Source of the DNA: Phycicoccus elongatus Lp2
GTDB lineage: Bacteria > Actinomycetota > Actinomycetes > Actinomycetales > Dermatophilaceae
DNA length: 44,881 nucleotides
Direction of reading: 5' to 3'
NCBI RefSeq assembly: GCF_000367525.1
Contig: NZ_HF570956.1
Coordinates: forward strand, 3,129,811-3,174,691
Each line of letters opens with the position of its first letter. Positions within the stretch are counted from its first letter, which is position 1. The translations under genes and the position numbers were made by a program. Below, piece after piece: positions 26,109 through 34,336 of this stretch. Under the pieces are notes generated by a model. That model made no database searches. It worked only from the letters and a program-made list of their open reading frames with translations, and was not told the DNA's origin.

Positions 26109-27160
26109 GCGAAACGATGACGACCACCACCACTCGGGCGGCCAAGAAGGCGGTCCCTGAATCCCGTTATGTCCCGGAGGACGGCCTGCTCCTCGACGTC
26201 GAGGACCTGCACGTCGAGTTCCACACTGCGGACGGCATCGCCAAGGCCATCAACGGTGTCTCCTTCCAGCTCCGGCAGGGAGAGACCTTGGCGATCCTGG
26301 GCGAGTCCGGCTCGGGTAAATCGGTGACCGCCCAGGCGATCATGGGCATTCTGGACATGCCGCCTGCGGTCATCCCGGAGGGCAAGATCCGCTACTGCGG
26401 CCAGGACCTGCTCACGATGGACCCGGAGGTCCGGCGCAAGACGCGTGGGCCGGAGATCTCGATGATCTTCCAGGACGCCCTGTCCTCGCTGAACCCGGTC
26501 TTCCCCGTGGGTTGGCAGATTGCCGAGATGTTCCGCCAGCACCGCGAGCTGAACAAGTCCGATGCGATGAACGAAGCGGTCCGCCTCATGGAGCGCGTGC
26601 AGATCCCTGCCGCCCGCGAGCGCGTCAAGGCCTACCCGCACCAGTTCTCCGGTGGGATGCGTCAGCGCATCATGATCGCTATGGCGATCGCCCTCGACCC
26701 GGCCGTGCTCATCGCCGACGAACCGACGACGGCCCTCGATGTCACGGTGCAGGCCCAGATCATGGCGCTCCTGGAGGAACTCCAGGAGGAGCGCAAGATG
26801 GGCCTGATCCTGATCACGCACGACCTCGGCGTGGTCGCCGACGTCGCGGATCGGATCGCGGTGATGTATGCCGGGCGGCTGGTGGAGACCGCAGACATCC
26901 TTCCGCTCTACGCCAGCCCCGCTCACCCGTACACGCGGGGCCTGCTCGAGTCCATCCCGCGGCTGGACCAGAAGGGCCAGACCCTGGCCGCCATCGGTGG
27001 CCTGCCACCGAACCTCATGCGCATCCCGCAGGGTTGTGCGTTCAACCCCCGCTGCCGGATGGCCCAGGACATCTGTCGTCAGGATCGGCCCGAACTGCGG
27101 GAGATCGTGTCGGGCCGGTTCTCCGCCTGCCACTTCGCCGAGGAGGTCATCGATGCCTGA
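26105..27160 (+). CDS. dppD: Peptide ABC transporter ATP-binding protein, DppD type
   Basis: The 351-residue ATPase has Walker A GESGSGKS, a Q-loop region (MIFQDALSSLNP), signature SGGMRQR, Walker B VLIADEPTTALD and H-loop ITHDLG. The C-terminal oligopeptide domain carries the cysteine pattern CAFNPRC...C...C that binds an iron-sulphur cluster in some relatives. It starts at GTG 26105, overlapping the dppC stop by 4 bases. It pairs with DppF to drive import. Confidence 0.94.
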   Translation: MSETMTTTTTRAAKKAVPESRYVPEDGLLLDVEDLHVEFHTADGIAKAINGVSFQLRQGETLAILGESGSGKSVTAQAIMGILDMPPAVIPEGKIRYCGQDLLTMDPEVRRKTRGPEISMIFQDALSSLNPVFPVGWQIAEMFRQHRELNKSDAMNEAVRLMERVQIPAARERVKAYPHQFSGGMRQRIMIAMAIALDPAVLIADEPTTALDVTVQAQIMALLEELQEERKMGLILITHDLGVVADVADRIAVMYAGRLVETADILPLYASPAHPYTRGLLESIPRLDQKGQTLAAIGGLPPNLMRIPQGCAFNPRCRMAQDICRQDRPELREIVSGRFSACHFAEEVIDA

Positions 27161-28355
27161 GGTCATTCTCGAGGCGAAGGACTTGGTCAAGCACTACCCG
27201 ATCAAGACGGGCATCATGCGCCGCACCACCGGGCACGTGAAGGCCGTCGACGGTGTCTCGTTCGAGTTGCACAAGGGCGAGACCCTCGGCATCGTCGGCG
27301 AGTCCGGTTGTGGGAAGTCGACCTTGGGACGACTGATCATGCGCCTGGAGGAACCCACCGCTGGCGAGGTGGTCTTCGAGGGGCTGGAGATGCAGAAGGC
27401 GTCCACCGGCGACATGCGCAAGCTGCGCCGCGACATCCAGATCGTCTTCCAGGACCCCTACACCTCGCTCAACCCGCGGATGACGGTCGGCGACATCATC
27501 GGGGAGCCCTTCGAGATCCACAGCGAAGTCGTCCCCAAGGGTGGGCGTCGGCAGCGGGTGCAGGAGTTGCTCGACCTCGTCGGTCTCAATCCCGAGCACA
27601 TCAATCGCTATCCCCACCAGTTCTCCGGTGGCCAACGCCAGCGCATCGGCATCGCCCGAGGCATTGCGCTCAACCCCAAGGTTCTCGTCTGTGACGAGCC
27701 CGTCTCCGCCCTCGACGTGTCGGTGCAGGCCCAGGTGGTCAACCTAATGGAGAAGCTGCAGGACGAACTCGGACTGGCCTACATCTTCATCGCTCACGAC
27801 CTGTCCGTCGTAAGGCACATCTCGGACCGGGTCGGGGTCATGTACCTCGGCAAGATGGCTGAGTTGGGAACCGAGGACGAGGTCTACGAACACCCGACCC
27901 ATCCCTATACGCAGGCCCTGCTCTCCGCGGTGCCCGTCCCCGATCCCACTCTGCGTGGCAAGCGCGAGCAGATCGTGCTCGTCGGGGATGTGCCGTCGCC
28001 GGCGAACCCACCCAAGGGCTGCCGCTTCCACACCCGCTGCTGGAAGGCCCAGGAGAAGTGCAAGGTGGAGGAGCCGCAGCTCATCGACCGTCCCGACGGC
28101 CAGGGAGCGCATCGCTCCGCCTGTCACTTCGCCGAGTTGCGGACCATTGTCGAGACCGTCGACGTCACCCAGGTCGAGCCCGATGACCGTTTCGCCGGCA
28201 CCGACGTGCGCGACCCGAGTGATGCCGAAGCAGCCGCCGACGTGCCCGCGCCCGAGTCCGTGAACGAGCACGTTGCGCAGGATCGGAACCTGCCGGGCGA
28301 CGCCACGACCATGGTCCAGAACGACGAGGGCGCCCCAGACCGTCGCGAGATCTGA
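27153..28355 (+). CDS. dppF: Peptide ABC transporter ATP-binding protein, DppF type, with acidic tail
   Basis: The 400-residue ATPase has Walker A GESGCGKS, signature SGGQRQR, Walker B VLVCDEPVSALD and the oligopeptide C-terminal domain (GCRFHTRCWKAQEKC). After RSACHFAEL comes a tail of about 65 acidic, probably disordered residues rich in D, E, A and P, longer than the usual family end. ATG 27153 is preceded by AGGAGG inside the end of dppD and overlaps it by 8 bases. Confidence 0.94.
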   Translation: MPEVILEAKDLVKHYPIKTGIMRRTTGHVKAVDGVSFELHKGETLGIVGESGCGKSTLGRLIMRLEEPTAGEVVFEGLEMQKASTGDMRKLRRDIQIVFQDPYTSLNPRMTVGDIIGEPFEIHSEVVPKGGRRQRVQELLDLVGLNPEHINRYPHQFSGGQRQRIGIARGIALNPKVLVCDEPVSALDVSVQAQVVNLMEKLQDELGLAYIFIAHDLSVVRHISDRVGVMYLGKMAELGTEDEVYEHPTHPYTQALLSAVPVPDPTLRGKREQIVLVGDVPSPANPPKGCRFHTRCWKAQEKCKVEEPQLIDRPDGQGAHRSACHFAELRTIVETVDVTQVEPDDRFAGTDVRDPSDAEAAADVPAPESVNEHVAQDRNLPGDATTMVQNDEGAPDRREI

Positions 28356-28374
28356 CGTCCCGGTCGAGATCTCT

Positions 28375-28426
28375 CGGGGTCGAGCTTCCGCCGCATCGCG
28401 TCATGCGGTCGAACGCCTCGACCCCG
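28375..28426. terminator. Branched hairpin between convergent dppF and rsgA
   Basis: An outer 10-bp stem (28375-28384 with 28417-28426) encloses an inner 6-bp stem (28391-28396 with 28403-28408). It lies in the 94-base gap between two convergent genes, so it probably works in both directions. No T-tract is present. Confidence 0.6.
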
Positions 28427-28449
28427 GGAGTTTCTCGTGCAGCCAGCGG

Positions 28450-29469
28450 TCAGTCCGAGGACTGTGGGTTGCGTGCCCGGAGCAGGCGACGCAGGGACTC
28501 CAGGCGCGAGAGGCCGGACGGTCCGGCTCCGCCGCGGGCGACGAAGTCGTCGAGCGCGCACTCCGCCTCATCATGGGAGCACCCGCGCGGACATCCATCA
28601 GTGCCGGCCTCGAGGTCGGGGAAGTGAACGATGATGCGCTCGGGGTCGACATGGGCCAGACCGAAGGACCGCACACCAGGGGTGTCGATGACCCAACCGC
28701 CGGGGTCTGGCAGTTCGAGCGCGACAGCGGATGTCGAGGTGTGTCGTCCCCTGCCGGTGACATCGTTGACCTGACCGGTGGCCCGATCAGCCTCTGGCAC
28801 AAGGGCATTGACCAAGGTGGACTTCCCGACCCCTGAGTGCCCGACCAGCACGCTGACCCGACCCGCCAGGGCCGCGCGCAGATCATCGAGACCCTGGCCG
28901 AAGTCTGTCGTGGTCGTCACCAGGTGGGGGACCCCGAGCGGTGCGTAGGTGGCGAGGAAGTCCTGGGGCGCGGCCAGGTCGGCCTTGGTCAGCAGCAACA
29001 GGGGATCCATGCCGGCGTCATAGGCCGCCACGAGGCAACGGTCCACCATGCGCGGTCGGGGCTCGGGGTCGGCGAGCGCCGTGACGATCACGAGTTGGTC
29101 GGCATTGGCGACGATGACGCGCTCGACCGGGTCGGTGTCGTCGGCGGTCCGGCGCAGGACAGTGGCGCGATCCTGGATGCGCACTATGCGGGCCAAACTG
29201 CCTTCGGCGCCGCTGGTGTCGCCGACCAGGTCGACCCGATCACCGACGACGATGCTCGTCCGCGTCAGTTCCCGGGCCCGCATGGCGGTCACCGGACGCT
29301 CGTCACGACCCTCACCGACCAACACGCGGTAGCGGCCGCGGTCGACCCCGACCACAAAGGCACTCACCGCATCCAGGTGCGCGGGACGGTCCTTGGTCCG
29401 GGGCCGGCTGCCGCGCCGATTGGGACGGATCCTGACATCCGATTCGTCGTAGTCGCGCCCAGGGGTCAT
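28450..29469 (-). CDS. rsgA: Ribosome small-subunit-dependent GTPase A
   Basis: This 339-residue circularly permuted GTPase has an OB-fold-like N-terminus, then G4 (TKAD) before G1 (GHSGVGKS) and G3 (DTPG). The zinc knuckle CPRGCSHDEAEC lies near the C-terminus. It assists late maturation of the 30S subunit. Its start overlaps the end of aroA by 4 bases, so the pair is translationally coupled, an arrangement common in actinobacteria. Confidence 0.95.
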   Translation of the reverse strand: MTPGRDYDESDVRIRPNRRGSRPRTKDRPAHLDAVSAFVVGVDRGRYRVLVGEGRDERPVTAMRARELTRTSIVVGDRVDLVGDTSGAEGSLARIVRIQDRATVLRRTADDTDPVERVIVANADQLVIVTALADPEPRPRMVDRCLVAAYDAGMDPLLLLTKADLAAPQDFLATYAPLGVPHLVTTTTDFGQGLDDLRAALAGRVSVLVGHSGVGKSTLVNALVPEADRATGQVNDVTGRGRHTSTSAVALELPDPGGWVIDTPGVRSFGLAHVDPERIIVHFPDLEAGTDGCPRGCSHDEAECALDDFVARGGAGPSGLSRLESLRRLLRARNPQSSD

Positions 29470-30758
29470 GCGGGTGCCGGCCGCTCACCGGCCACCATGG
29501 CACTCCAGAGCTGCACGAAATCAGGCATCGTCTTGCCCACCGTGTCCGGATCTTCGACGACGACTCCTGGTGTCACCAGCCCGACCAGAGCGCCGGCCAT
29601 GACCATCCGGTGGTCGGCGTAGGTGTGGAACGTGCCGCCGTGCAAAGGCCGGGGCGTGATCCGCAACCCGTCGGAGAGCTCTTCCACGCCTGCGCCCAGG
29701 CCGGTCAGCTCCGTCCTCAGGGCGGCCAGTCGATCCGTCTCGTGGCCGCGAATGTGCGCCACTCCGCGGATGAGTGAGGGGCCGTCTGCCAGCGCACACA
29801 GGGCAGCCACCACCGGGGTCAACTCACTCGCGTCGTGAAGGTCCACGTCAATGCCGCTGGGGCGTCCGGAGCCGCTCACTGTCAGGCCCGCGCGGTCCAG
29901 GTGCACCGTGGCGCCCATCTCGTCGAGGATGTCGCGCAGAGCGTCACCCGCCTGGGTGGTCCTCACCGGCCATCCCGGTACGTGCACCCGGCCGCCCGTG
30001 ACGACGGCGGCGGCCAGGAATTGAGCGGCATTGGAGAGGTCGGGTTCCACGGTGACGTCCAGGGCGTTCACCTCGCTGGGCTCCACCCGCCAGGTGAGCG
30101 ACTGGCTGTCGTCGACGTCGACACCCGCGTCGCGCAGGGCTTCCACGGTCATCTCGATGTGCGGCAGGCTCGGGACCTGCTGGCCCGCGTGCCGCACCGT
30201 GATGCCGCGCTCGTAGCGAGCCGCGGAGAGCAACAGACCCGACACGAACTGACTGGATGTCGAGGCGTCAATCGTGACCGTTCCGCCGGGGACGGCCCCC
30301 CGACCAGCGATCGTGAAGGGGAGGGCGGGGGACCCGGTGTCCTCGACACTCACCCCCACAGCACGCAGGGCGGTCAGGATCGGCGCCATCGGCCGCCGCC
30401 GGGCGTGGGCATCGCCGTCGAAGTGCACCTCGCCGAGAGCCAGTCCGGCCAGGGGTGGGACAAACCGCATGACATTGCCGGCGAGTCCGCAGTCGATGCT
30501 GGCGGGACCCGTCAGGTCACCGGGGGTGATCAGCCAATCGGTGCCGTCGACTTCGGTGATGTCTACGCCCAGCGCTTGCAGGGCCCCCACCATCAGGCGC
30601 GTGTCGCGTGATCGAAGGGGGCGTCGCAGTCGGGAGACGTCACGACCGAGAGCCGCGAGGACGAGGTAACGGTTGGTGAGGGACTTCGATCCGGGAAGGA
30701 CGACGGTGGCGTCGATCGGCCCCTCGGCGACCGGCGCCGCCCACTCAGCTGAGGGCAT
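29466..30758 (-). CDS. aroA: 3-phosphoshikimate 1-carboxyvinyltransferase (EPSP synthase)
   Basis: The 430-residue enzyme of the shikimate pathway joins PEP to shikimate 3-phosphate. It shows the N-terminal motif LPGSKSLTNRYLVLAAL and the later CGLAGNVMRFVPPLAGL, DASTSSQFVSGLLL and TYADHRMVMAGAL segments with the K, D and H/R catalytic surroundings. CGLAGNVMRF replaces the more usual LGNAGTAMRF, a variation seen in actinobacteria and possibly affecting inhibitor sensitivity (inference). It overlaps doxX by 14 bases. Confidence 0.95.
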   Translation of the reverse strand: MPSAEWAAPVAEGPIDATVVLPGSKSLTNRYLVLAALGRDVSRLRRPLRSRDTRLMVGALQALGVDITEVDGTDWLITPGDLTGPASIDCGLAGNVMRFVPPLAGLALGEVHFDGDAHARRRPMAPILTALRAVGVSVEDTGSPALPFTIAGRGAVPGGTVTIDASTSSQFVSGLLLSAARYERGITVRHAGQQVPSLPHIEMTVEALRDAGVDVDDSQSLTWRVEPSEVNALDVTVEPDLSNAAQFLAAAVVTGGRVHVPGWPVRTTQAGDALRDILDEMGATVHLDRAGLTVSGSGRPSGIDVDLHDASELTPVVAALCALADGPSLIRGVAHIRGHETDRLAALRTELTGLGAGVEELSDGLRITPRPLHGGTFHTYADHRMVMAGALVGLVTPGVVVEDPDTVGKTMPDFVQLWSAMVAGERPAPA

Positions 30759-31284
30759 TCTGGGCCTGGGCGGTTCGGAGCCGAGCTTCCTGGGCCGCGG
30801 CGTGGGTCAGGTGGCGGGCCTCACGTCTGGTGGTCCTGAGGGAACGCTGCACGCCCTGCCCCATGAGGCGCGCTCGGTAGGTGAGACCCGGCTTGCCCTC
30901 GGTGTCGACGGCAGCGAGGAGCAGCCCACCGAGCAGCCCGACGTTCTTGAGGAACTGCACCTTCTGCTGCTCGCGCCGCGCAGGGTCGGTCTCGGACCAG
31001 AAGGGGTGCCCGGCGATCGTGGTCGGGACGAGCGAGCCGGCCAGCAGGGTGGACGCGACGCGAGGCACCCGCCCGGTGGCGAGCAGCGCGCCTCCGGCGA
31101 GCATCGCCGCGCCATTGGCCCGGACCAGGGTCGCCTGGTCTGCCGGCAGCGGCACGACCGAGCCGACGGCATCGAGCAGAGGAGCCGCCGTGGCCACCTT
31201 GGCGGCCGGCCGGCGCAGTTGCGACAGGCCCCCGACCACGAACATGGCGGCGAGCATGGGTCGGGCGATCCGGCGGACGAGCAT
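30745..31284 (-). CDS. DoxX-family membrane protein
   Basis: The 179-residue protein has the DoxX pattern: RPMLAAMFVVGGL at the start, then helices in GAAMLAGGALLATG, VASTLLAGSLVPTTIAGHPFW and VGLLGGLLLAAVD, and a basic, alanine-rich cytoplasmic tail. AGAGGAG precedes ATG 31284. DoxX proteins are linked to membrane redox and thiol stress, but the molecular role is unsettled. It is first in a doxX-aroA-rsgA overlapping operon and divergent from the SRAP gene. Confidence 0.85.
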   Translation of the reverse strand: MLVRRIARPMLAAMFVVGGLSQLRRPAAKVATAAPLLDAVGSVVPLPADQATLVRANGAAMLAGGALLATGRVPRVASTLLAGSLVPTTIAGHPFWSETDPARREQQKVQFLKNVGLLGGLLLAAVDTEGKPGLTYRARLMGQGVQRSLRTTRREARHLTHAAAQEARLRTAQAQNALS

Positions 31285-31366
31285 CGTGTCTCCTCTTTGT
31301 CGTGGCCCTCCTACCGTAGTTGCTCGATGCCATCGGGAGCGGTTCGGCGTCATTACCCTTGGCCTC

Positions 31367-32218
31367 ATGTGTGGTCGGTATGCCGCGAGCGCGAACGTCG
31401 GTGAGCTCATCGAGGAGTTCGATGTCGAGGAGGACCGCACCGGCGAGCCCACTCGAACCCTGCTGGTGTCGAGCCAGGATCCCCCTGCCGGCACCCCTGA
31501 CCACAACATGGCCCCCACGAAGCAGGCACCTGTCGTCCTGACCCGCCCTGCCCGCGGTGGCAGTGAGGTCTCCGCAGATCCGACCCGGCAACTGCGACTG
31601 CTCACGTGGGGCCTGGTGCCGAGCTGGTCCAAGGACACCTCTGGCGCCACGCGGATGATCAACGCGCGTGCGGAGTCCGTCGCGACCAAACCAGCCTTCG
31701 CCAAGGCCGTCGCCAGCCGACGGGCACTCGTGCCGGCGGAGGGTTGGTACGAATGGCAGGTTTCGCCGACCGCCGTGGACGCCAAGGGCAAGCCTCGCAA
31801 ACAGCCCTTCTTCATCCACCGAGCCGATGGCGACCTGCTCGCCATGGGCGGCATCTACGAGTTCTGGCGCGACCCGAACGTGGCGGAGCCCGACGATCCC
31901 GCGGCCTGGCTGGTCAGCTTCGCCGTGGTGACCCACGCTGCGGAGGAAGGCCTGGACCGGATCCACGATCGTCAGCCGCTCGTGCTGGAGAAGGCCGATT
32001 GGGAACGCTGGCTGGACCCGGACCTGACCTCGACCGCCGCCATCGGCGACCTCTTGGCGCCCGGCCCCGCTGGACGCTTCGCGGCATACCCCATCGGTCG
32101 GGCCGTCGGGTCGAACCGGGCCAATGGCCCAGGCCTTCTCCTCCCTGCGTCGCGGGCGGACCTGGTCGGGGTGGTCGACCCCATGACCGGCGAGATCATC
32201 GGTGGCCCCGATGCGTGA
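31367..32218 (+). CDS. SOS-response-associated peptidase family protein (SRAP/YedK/HMCES)
   Basis: The 283-residue protein begins MCGRYA, so Cys2 becomes N-terminal after methionine removal and forms the DNA cross-link. Other signature parts are present: NARAES, EGWYEWQ and IHDRQPLVL. The family shields abasic sites in single-stranded DNA by a thiazolidine link. ATG 31367 fits the family start; the upstream open frame is a shadow of doxX. It overlaps the following hydrolase gene by 8 bases. Confidence 0.93.
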   Translation: MCGRYAASANVGELIEEFDVEEDRTGEPTRTLLVSSQDPPAGTPDHNMAPTKQAPVVLTRPARGGSEVSADPTRQLRLLTWGLVPSWSKDTSGATRMINARAESVATKPAFAKAVASRRALVPAEGWYEWQVSPTAVDAKGKPRKQPFFIHRADGDLLAMGGIYEFWRDPNVAEPDDPAAWLVSFAVVTHAAEEGLDRIHDRQPLVLEKADWERWLDPDLTSTAAIGDLLAPGPAGRFAAYPIGRAVGSNRANGPGLLLPASRADLVGVVDPMTGEIIGGPDA

Positions 32219-32834
32219 ACGCGTCGAGCTGATTCAGACCACGATGGGACCCGGGCGCGTCACCGTGTGCGGTGACGGTGATTCACTCCTTGCCATCGGA
32301 CACGGCGCAGGTGGCCAGTCCTGGTCCAAGGACATCTTGGCCAGCCGCGACGCCGCCCTCGAGCGCGGGTGGGTCGTGGCCCTGGTCGACCAGCCGTGGC
32401 GGGTCGCAGGGCGCAAGGTGGCCGACCGGCCGCCGGTGCTCGACGACGCGTGGGTGCCCATCGTGGAGTCGCTGCGGACCACGAACGGCGCGCGACGCCT
32501 CGTGGTCGCCGGCCGCAGTGCAGGGGCACGGGTGGCCTGCCGGACCAGCAGCCGGCTCGGCGCGGATGCGGTGCTCTGCCTGGCCTTCCCGCTCCACCTG
32601 CCGGGGCGGCCGGCGGCGTCCCGGATCGACGAGTTGCGGCTGCCCATCGACGCGGGGCTTCCGGTGAGAGTCGTGCAGGGGGAGCGGGACCCCTTCGGTG
32701 GGCCGGACGAGGTCAGGGCAGGGATCACCGATCCGTCGGTGGTCGTGGCGGTGCCCGGCACCCACTCGATCTCGGCGACGGCCCGGGTCCGTGAGGTCGT
32801 CAGCACGTGGCTGGCGTCCCTGCCCGGGGAATGA
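32211..32834 (+). CDS. Alpha/beta-hydrolase-like protein (KANL3/Tex30 or dienelactone-hydrolase-like)
   Basis: The 207-residue protein has an early oxyanion segment [12 protein letters not shown], the nucleophile elbow GRSAGAR (serine in GxSxG), an acidic residue in [12 protein letters not shown] and the catalytic histidine in PGTHSI. It resembles COG3571 predicted hydrolases, whose substrates are unknown. ATG 32211 overlaps the SRAP stop; GTG 32202 is an alternative. Its stop codon overlaps a candidate SigR-type promoter. Confidence 0.8.
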   Translation: MRERVELIQTTMGPGRVTVCGDGDSLLAIGHGAGGQSWSKDILASRDAALERGWVVALVDQPWRVAGRKVADRPPVLDDAWVPIVESLRTTNGARRLVVAGRSAGARVACRTSSRLGADAVLCLAFPLHLPGRPAASRIDELRLPIDAGLPVRVVQGERDPFGGPDEVRAGITDPSVVVAVPGTHSISATARVREVVSTWLASLPGE

Positions 32835-32854
32835 CGAGGCGTCCACGCGGTGTT
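32827..32854 (+). promoter_or_regulatory. Candidate SigR/SigH-type promoter upstream of the sigma gene
   Basis: GGGAAT (32827-32832), 19 bases, then GTT (32852-32854) fits the GGAAT-N16-20-GTT consensus of SigR/SigH regulons. It lies about 100 bases before the sigma gene, matching the known autoregulation of sigR-rsrA operons. It overlaps the hydrolase stop codon. Matched by eye only. Confidence 0.5.
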
Positions 32855-32953
32855 GGACAACTCGTTCCCTCGGCACCGAAAGGTCGACTCGTGCTTCTCC
32901 TGCCCACTCCCGCCCCCACGGACACGCTGCGTCCGGGGATAGGCTGGACCGCG

Positions 32954-33601
32954 ATGACTGCACCCATTGACCAACAGACCGATGTCGCCGACGTGTCCGA
33001 CGATGCCTCGGTCGATGTCTCGACCGAGACCGAGCCCGAGCGGCGTGCCCGCTTCGAGCGCGAAGCGATCCCTCTGCTCGACCAGCTCTACTCGGCCGCG
33101 TTGCGCACGACGCGCAATCCCGCGGATGCCGAGGACCTTGTGCAGGAGACCTTTGCCAAGGCGTATGCCGCGTTCCACCAGTACCGTCCGGGAACCAACC
33201 TCAAGGCCTGGATGTACCGGATCCTCACGAACACCTACATCAACAGCTATCGCAAGAAGCAGCGCGAGCCCAAACAGTCGGACGCGGCCGAGGTCGAGGA
33301 CTATCAGATTGCGCGTGCCGAGTCGCACACCTCTTCCGGCCTGAAGTCGGCCGAGGTGGAGGCACTCGAGCACCTGCCGGACAGCGAGGTCAAGCGCGCC
33401 CTCCAGGAGTTGCCCGAGGAGTTCCGCCTCGCGGTGTACTTCGCCGACGTCGAGGGTTTCGCCTACAAGGAGATCGCCGAGATCATGGGCACGCCGATCG
33501 GCACGGTGATGTCGCGTCTGCATCGGGGTCGTCGCCAATTGCGTGCGTTGCTCGCGGAGTATGCCGCGGATCGCGGCTTCCGGACGGAGGAGGAGTCGTG
33601 A
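32954..33601 (+). CDS. sigR: ECF RNA polymerase sigma factor, SigR/SigH type (thiol-oxidative stress)
   Basis: The 215-residue protein has sigma region 2 ([20 protein letters not shown], then [20 protein letters not shown]) and region 4 ([23 protein letters not shown]). This matches the SigR/SigH group, which controls thioredoxin and mycothiol genes after disulphide stress. The N-terminus is extended and acidic. It overlaps the anti-sigma gene by 4 bases (GTGA). The partner and the upstream promoter support the assignment. Confidence 0.9.
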   Translation: MTAPIDQQTDVADVSDDASVDVSTETEPERRARFEREAIPLLDQLYSAALRTTRNPADAEDLVQETFAKAYAAFHQYRPGTNLKAWMYRILTNTYINSYRKKQREPKQSDAAEVEDYQIARAESHTSSGLKSAEVEALEHLPDSEVKRALQELPEEFRLAVYFADVEGFAYKEIAEIMGTPIGTVMSRLHRGRRQLRALLAEYAADRGFRTEEES

Positions 33602-33864
33602 GCACCCAGCACCCCGGTCACGCCGACTGTTCCGAGGTCCTGCACCGGATCTTCGAGTACCTTGACGGCGAACTCGACCCGGGTGACGTTGCCCGCGTGG
33701 CGGCCCACCTTCAGGATTGCGCACCGTGTTTGGCTGAACACGATCTCGAGCGGACCCTCAAGGCCGTGGTGCGTCGGTCCTGCGCAGAGGAAGCCGCGCC
33801 GGCCACGCTGCGGCTCTCGATCATGCAGCAGATCACGACGGTTCGGATCGAGCGCCAAGGCTGA
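33598..33864 (+). CDS. rsrA: Zinc-binding redox anti-sigma factor, RsrA type
   Basis: The 88-residue ZAS-family protein has C11, H37, C41 and C44 (HLQDCAPC), exactly the spacing of Streptomyces RsrA zinc and redox residues. When reduced it holds zinc and binds the sigma factor; a disulphide on oxidation releases it. It starts at GTG inside the sigma stop, giving coupled synthesis. A convergent hairpin follows. Confidence 0.92.
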   Translation: MSTQHPGHADCSEVLHRIFEYLDGELDPGDVARVAAHLQDCAPCLAEHDLERTLKAVVRRSCAEEAAPATLRLSIMQQITTVRIERQG

Positions 33865-33873
33865 CCCCACGCA

Positions 33874-33911
33874 CGAGAGGGGCGGAACCCGATGCGGTTC
33901 CGCCCCTCTCG
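33874..33911. terminator. 16-bp hairpin between convergent rsrA and the bL37 gene
   Basis: The arms 33874-33889 and 33896-33911 pair perfectly around CGATGC. Its position between convergent genes suggests termination on both strands. Confidence 0.8.
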
Positions 33912-33926
33912 CACGTCTCGCAGCGC

Positions 33927-34001
33927 TCAGGCGTTGGGCTTGCGGCCGTGGTTGGCCTTGTTGCCCTTGCGCGAGCGGCGCTTGCGGGCTCGCTTGCTCA
34001 T
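33927..34001 (-). CDS. 50S ribosomal protein bL37 (24 residues)
   Basis: The very short gene encodes MSKRARKRRSRKG followed by NKANHGRKPNA, matching the highly basic actinobacterial ribosomal protein bL37 (also annotated AURKAIP1-like) in length and in the ANHG and KPNA ending. AAGGAC lies 7 bases before ATG. Such genes are often missed because of size. It is convergent with rsrA and shares the hairpin terminator. Confidence 0.9.
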   Translation of the reverse strand: MSKRARKRRSRKGNKANHGRKPNA

Positions 34002-34129
34002 GACACAGTCCTTGTCCTTGGGTGACACACACACGTGCTGCCAATTGTCGCACATGGGTCTGCATGAGAGGATTCTGAGAACCCGGGTGCACGCGTCGTG
34101 CAACCCCCAGCGGGAAAGCGGTGCCGATC

Positions 34130-34303
34130 ATGCGCAAGCCCAGGTTCTTGGTGGTCTCGATCGCCCTTGCCTTCGCCTCACTCTTGGGTGGGCAGGCAGC
34201 CCAAGCCGACAGTGGTGGCCAGACGGCGGTGGCGCGGCTCCAGACCACGATCGCGGATACTGCGCCGTCGATGGCCGTCACCCAGTGGTTCTGGCGGCCC
34301 TGA
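34130..34303 (+). CDS. Small secreted peptide, unknown function
   Basis: The 57-residue frame starts MRKPRFLVVSIALAFASLL and has a textbook signal peptide with likely cleavage after AQA (about residue 26). This leaves a 31-residue mature peptide ending AVTQWFWRP. The ribosome site is weak (GGGAAAG, long spacing). No family recognised. It precedes the membrane HD genes by about 30 bases. Confidence 0.5.
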   Translation: MRKPRFLVVSIALAFASLLGGQAAQADSGGQTAVARLQTTIADTAPSMAVTQWFWRP

Positions 34304-34336
34304 ACCCGACCCTGAAGTCGGTTCCGTGCTTCCCCG

